64,000 nucleotides of DNA, taken from assembly GCA_014529385.2 (NCBI GenBank), contig CM043944.1:47408768-47472767 (forward strand), given 5' to 3'. This DNA comes from Adiantum capillus-veneris. Its lineage: Eukaryota > Streptophyta > Polypodiopsida > Polypodiales > Pteridaceae. The notes under the pieces are model-generated. The model ran no database searches and was not told the origin of the DNA. It saw only the letters and a list, made by a program, of their open reading frames with translations. Positions 59,998 through 64,000 of this stretch are shown one piece after another. Within the stretch, counting starts at the first letter, position 1. The number at the start of each line of letters is the position of its first letter. Position numbers and translations under genes: made by a program.

Positions 59998-60270
59998 TGA
60001 TAGCCGTTTTTCGGCTCTCTGTGATTGCCATAGTGAGTTATCCCCCCCTATCAAATCACTCAAACACTGTGGTTACCCTCACCCTTTCACTGTATATAGG
60101 TGCGTGTGAGTTAGGGGACTTTTCCCATATCTCCTTACTGAAATAAAAAACCCTCAATTAGCTAGGCATTGGGCTAGTTGAGCCAAAAAAAAAAAATATA
60201 TATAAGTATATTATGGCCCATGTGTATGTAAATATTCCTTTGTATATGGGGCCTAAATAAAAGATTTTTT
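59998..60270 (+). repeat. Tat LTR fragment L7
   Basis: The first ~270 bp of the LTR in plus orientation, TGATAGCC at 59998, preceded by GTAG (complement of the CTAC target site). It is cut in AAGATTTTTT and joined to copia integrase at 60271. It is the 5' end of the outermost Tat element, moved here by the inversion. Confidence 0.85.
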
Positions 60271-60420
60271 AGGATGAAGCGTTTAGTGTTTTCAAAACGT
60301 TTGTGACACTTGTGGAGAATCAGAGTGGCAAGAAGCTTAAATGCTTACGTACTGACAATGGTGGGGAGTATGTTTCAAAGGCCTTTCAGGACTTTTGTGA
60401 GTCAAAAGGTATAAATTTCA
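60271..60420 (+). pseudogene. Copia integrase fragment
   Basis: DEAFSVFKTFVTLVENQSGK and KCLRTDNGGEYVSKAFQDFC, the second catalytic Asp region of copia integrase. It follows, with about four residues missing, the KVWVYF end of the inverted block (58571). At 60420 a deletion jumps to RT at the shared AAATTTCAG. Confidence 0.82.
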
Positions 60421-61332
60421 GATTTGAAGTCAAAGATGGCAAAATCATTTGACATGAAAGACATGGGTGAGGCAAGTCATATACTTGGTATGCGCATTGA
60501 GAGAGACAGATCAAAGAAGTTGATTTGGTTATCTCAAACAGAGTATATTGACAAGGTTTTGCAATGTTTCAATATGGAGAAGGAAAAGGCATTGAGTGTT
60601 CCATTGCCACCATATGTGAAACTTAGCAAACAAGATTATCCTGTGTCTGATGAAGAACAGGCTGAAATGGATAAGATTCCATATGCTTCTGCAGTGGGTA
60701 GTTTGATGTATGCAATGATTGCTACTCGCCTAGACATTGCATTTGCAGTGGGAGTAGTAAGTCGATACATGTCAAACCCAGGCAAGAAACATTGGGAGGC
60801 AGTGAAAGGAATATTGAGATACCTGAAAGCTACAAAGAGTATGCGTATATGCTATGGGAGTCAGGAGCTAAGTGTAAAGGGTTTTACAGACTCAAATTAT
60901 GCATGTGACTTAGACAACCGAAGGTCTACGTCAGGGTATGTCTTTACATTGGCTGGTGGAGCAGTATCATGGCGTTCTAGATTACAAGATTGTGTTACTC
61001 AGTCTACTACAGAGGCTGAATATGTTGCAACATCAGAGGCATGCAAAGAATCAATTTGGCTTAATCGACTAGTAACAGATTTGGGAATCAAAGAAGAGAT
61101 GCCTGTGTTATATTGTGATAGTCAAAGTGCTATACAATTGGCTCGCAATCCATTTTATCACTCAAAGACAAAGCATGTGGATGTGAAGTATCATTTCATA
61201 AGGGAAATGCTTGAGGATAAGCAACTTTAACTTGTCAAAGTTCACACCATAGAAAATCCTGCTGATTTACTTACAAAAGGACTTCCCTCAGAGAGCTTTG
61301 CGCATTTTTGCAAGCAGTTAGGTGTAGGGTAG
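60421..61332 (+). pseudogene. Copia RT end and RNase H, repeat copy 1
   Basis: SFDMKDMGEASHILGMRIER, YASAVGSLMYAMIATR, FTDSNYACDLDNRRSTSGYV and STTEAEYVATSEACKESIWL are typical Tork RT/RNase H landmarks. The N-terminal RT half is deleted. CAG-to-TAA at 61228-61230 truncates it; the reading continues NPADLLTKGLPSESFAHF to TAG 61330. Confidence 0.85.
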
Positions 61333-61421
61333 TACATCACTTCTCTACATCTCTTGTATATTAGCTTGTATAGTAGCTTCTCTCACACTTAAAGTACCAC
61401 ATTGGACTTTAAGTGGGAGGT

Positions 61422-61612
61422 TGTTGGGGTATAAAGCCCAATGTGGTCGCCCAGGTAAGTGGGCGGGCCGCCAGGTATGTACACATATTCTTTTGTAAAA
61501 ATCTAATAAGAACTCACTATGCTCTACACATTACAGAGAGCGACTTCACCATATCATCGTGCTCTTCTTCTCGCACTCTCTCTCGCATCACACTTCCGCT
61601 CGTACTCCTTCA
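61422..61612 (+). repeat. 3' LTR of the Tork-like copia, copy 1
   Basis: 191 bp, TGTTGGGGTATAAAGCCC to CTCCTTCA, preceded by the purine tract AAGTGGGAGGT. Followed by TTAAG, the right-hand target duplication. Confidence 0.9.
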
Positions 61613-61951
61613 TTAAGGCACACCAAATGGCAACCCTCTTCATATCTTAGATTTTTCAAACACCGTGGATTACCAACATCCATCGTGTCAGATAGAGATC
61701 CTAGAATGATCAGTAATTTTTGGAATTAAGGCACATCAAATGGAAACCCTCTTCATCTATTAGATTTTCAAACATCATGGATTATCGACATCCACCATGT
61801 CAGATAGAGATCCTAGAATGACTAGTAATTTTTGGAAAGGTCCCTTTGAAAATCTAGGTAAAAGATTGAATTTCTCTTCGGCCTATCACCCACAAACGGA
61901 TGGCCAAAGTGAGATAGCCAATCTTACAATACTTGATCTACTAAAAACAAT
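61613..61951 (+). pseudogene. Chromovirus integrase piece, repeat copy 1
   Basis: Continues chromovirus copy 2 after the copia. It has an internal 113-bp tandem duplication (TTAAGGCACA at 61613 and 61726), then SDRDPRMTSNFWKGPFENLG and HPQTDGQSEIANLTILDLLK. It breaks after CTACTAAAA into copia RT. Confidence 0.8.
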
Positions 61952-63062
61952 CACCGAGGGCATGGTACCATAAATTCCACCGAGGGCATGGTACCATAAA
62001 TTCCACAAGTTTATCCTTTCTCAAGGCTACAAACGTAGTGAGTTCGATCATTGTCTATATACAAAGAAGGCTAAGGATGGCAGTTGGCTGATCCTTATTT
62101 TGTATGTGGATAACATGTTGATTGCTGGCAAGCACTTGGAAGAAATTTCAGCTTTGAAGTCAAAGATGGAAAAATCGTTTGACATGAAAGACATGGGTGA
62201 GGCAAGTCATATACTTGGTATGCGTATTGAGAGGGACAGATCAAAGAAGCTGATTTGGTTATCTCAAACAGAGTGTATTGACAAGGTTTTGCAACGTCTC
62301 AATATGGAGAAGGGAAAGGCACTGAGTGTTCCATTGCCACCATATGTGAAACTTAGCAAACAAGATTGTCCTGTGTCTGAGGAAGAACAGGCTGAAATGG
62401 ATAAGATTCCATATGCGTCTGCAGTGGGTAGTTTGATGTATGCAATGATTGCTACTCGCCCAGACATTGCATTTGCAGTGGGAGTAGTAAGTCGATACAT
62501 GTCAAACCCAGGCAAGAAACATTGGGAGGCAGTGAAAGGAATATTGAGATACCTGAAAGCTACAAAGAGTATGCGTATATGCTATGGGAGTCAGGAGCTA
62601 AGTGTAAAGGGTTTTACAGACTCAAATTATGCACGTGACTTAGACAACCGAAGGTCTACGTCAGGGTATGTCTTTACATTGGCTGGTGGAGCAGTATCAT
62701 GGCGTTCTAGATTACAAGATTGTGTTACTCAGTCTACTACAGAGGCTGAATATGTTGCAGCATCAGAGGCATGCAAAGAATCAATTTGGCTTAATCGACT
62801 AGTAACAGACTTGGGAATCAAAGAAGAGATGCCTGTGTTATACTGTGATAGTCAAAGTGCTATACAATTGGCTCGCAATCTAGTTTATCACTCAAAGACA
62901 AAGCATGTGGATGTGAAGTATCATTTCATCAGGGAAATGCTCGAGGATAAGCAACTTCAGCTTGTCAAAGTTCACACCACAGAAAATCCTGCTGATCTAC
63001 TTACAAAAGGACTTCCCTCAGAGAGCTTTGCGCATTTTCGCAAGCAGTTAGGTGTAGGGTAG
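61952..63062 (+). pseudogene. Copia RT and RNase H, repeat copy 2
   Basis: It extends further into RT than copy 1: PRAWYHKFHKFILSQGYKRS, ILYVDNMLIAGKHLEEIS (the YVDD box is YVDN, so the second catalytic Asp is Asn), then an intact RNase H to TAG at 63060. A 26-bp unit (CCGAGGGCATGG...) is doubled at about 61958-62009. 320 codons are open from 62100. Confidence 0.85.
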
Positions 63063-63151
63063 TACATCGCTTCTCTACATCTCTTGTATATTAGCTTGTA
63101 TAGTAGCTTCTCTCACACTTAAAGTACCACATTGGACTTTAAGTGGGAGGT

Positions 63152-63342
63152 TGTTGGGGTATAAAGCCCAATGTGGTCGCCCAGGTAAGTGGGCGGGCCG
63201 CCAGGTATGTACACATATTCTTTTGTAAAAATCTAATAAGAACTCACTATGCTCTACACATTACAGAGAGCGACTTCACCATATCATCGTGCTCTTCTTC
63301 TCGCACTCTCTCTCGCATCACACTTCCGCTCGTACTCCTTCA
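63152..63342 (+). repeat. 3' LTR of the Tork-like copia, copy 2
   Basis: Appears identical in sequence to 61422-61612 and offset by exactly 1730 bp; again followed by TTAAG. It is a product of segmental duplication, not of a second insertion. Confidence 0.9.
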
Positions 63343-64000
63343 TTAAGGCACACCAAATGGCAACCCTCTTCATATCTTAGATTTTTCAAACACCGTGGAT
63401 TACCAACATCCATCGTGTCAGATAGAGATCCTAGAATGATCAGTAATTTTTGGAATTAAGGCACATCAAATGGAAACCCTCTTCATCTATTAGATTTTCA
63501 AACATCATGGATTATCGACATCCACCATGTCAGATAGAGATCCTAGAATGACTAGTAATTTTTGGAAAGGTCCCTTTGAAAATCTAGGTAAAAGATTGAA
63601 TTTCTCTTCGGCCTATCACCCACAAACGGATGGCCAAAGTGAGATAGCCAATCTTACAATACTTGATCTACTAAAAAATTACGGTACAGAAGTAGATCAA
63701 CGCTCACAATGGGAGAAGTACTTACCCCTTGTAAGTATGCGTACAATAATATTGTCCATACTACTACAGGAAAAGCACCTTTGCGATCATAGAGGGAAGA
63801 CCTAAAAGTCCCTTGCTACTTAAAGTACAAGGGAAGATCCTCAATGTTGATGAGTATAGCCGTCAACTACAAGAACCGTTTCAAAAGGTTAAGAAGCCTA
63901 TATTCATCTCTCACCAAAGGCAAAAAGCTACTGTTGACAAGCACAAAAGGGCCTTAACATTCAAAGAAAATGATTGGGTCTTACTTAAGTTTTCCAAGGC
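63343..64000 (+). pseudogene. Chromovirus integrase, repeat copy 2, to window end
   Basis: It repeats 61613-61951 including the 113-bp internal duplication, then continues with DLLKNYGTEVDQRSQWEKYL; a frameshift follows near 63733 and the integrase tail (KKPIFISHQRQKATVDKHKR, FKENDWVLLKFSKA) runs to the window edge. Confidence 0.8.

Larger units (their letters stand above)
60421..63682 (+). repeat. 1730-bp tandem duplication across a transposon boundary
   Basis: Copia RT/RNase H, 3' LTR and flanking chromovirus integrase appear twice (LTR starts 61422 and 63152; RNase H stops 61330 and 63060). Divergence is a few bases per kilobase at most. The junction is at 61951/61952. Confidence 0.88.

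Noticed and set aside
60271-60420. A second, independent Tat insertion in copia integrase
   Set aside because: Neither edge has an LTR terminus with target duplication at this point; one inversion breakpoint explains both joins.
63152-63342. A separate solo LTR insertion
   Set aside because: It has the same TTAAG and the same neighbours on both sides as 61422-61612, so it comes from segmental duplication.

Overview
The window looks like nuclear DNA of a flowering plant; I cannot name the species. The evidence is an intron-containing 3' part of a plant-type L-aspartate oxidase gene (3175-4479), GT-AG introns, many AG/TC microsatellites, and LTR retrotransposons of several plant lineages over most of the rest. 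Nothing suggests bacterial or organellar DNA: no operons, CRISPR arrays, rRNA or tRNA genes were seen.

Layout. 1-3170: an unrecognised 275-codon ORF, then repeat-rich non-coding DNA. 3175-4479: three exons of L-aspartate oxidase (plastid NAD synthesis); its 5' exons are not visible. 5956-7362: a foldback-type element with ~0.43 kb inverted ends, each holding a strong hairpin. 8846-9097: a small MITE-like palindromic element. 9268-11373: a short, complete-ended, internally deleted Ty1/copia element with matching 230-bp LTRs. 12043-12560: a copia gag relic. 12835-20021: a decayed chromodomain-bearing Ty3/gypsy element (chromovirus). 20022-64000: a second copy of the same chromovirus, joined in tandem and then interrupted.

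The main structure is a three-level nest. Chromovirus copy 2 was hit in its integrase by a Tork-like Ty1/copia element (23389-61612; target duplication TTAAG on both sides). That copia was hit in its gag by a Tat-lineage Ty3/gypsy element (24741-60270; target duplication CTAC), now expanded into a mosaic of at least five partial Tat copies (called G1-G5 here) and seven LTRs or LTR fragments (L1-L7) in both orientations. A 1.4-kb piece of the copia (gag, protease, start of integrase) is inverted at the right end of this mosaic. The copia 3' end plus the flanking chromovirus is duplicated in tandem (period 1730 bp).

The Tat elements have ~2.7-kb LTRs and encode Gag, aspartic protease, reverse transcriptase, RNase H, a second (archaeal-type) RNase H, and integrase in one frame. 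Between the 5' LTR and gag, copy G4 carries four short ORFs that form two pairs of paralogues; copy G3 carries one pair. I recognise none of these proteins. One pair begins with a motif resembling the start of an F-box. This accessory module is the most interesting thing in the window. Every retroelement here is broken by stops, frameshifts or deletions; G4 keeps the longest open frame (1559 codons), partly thanks to two frameshifts that cancel out.
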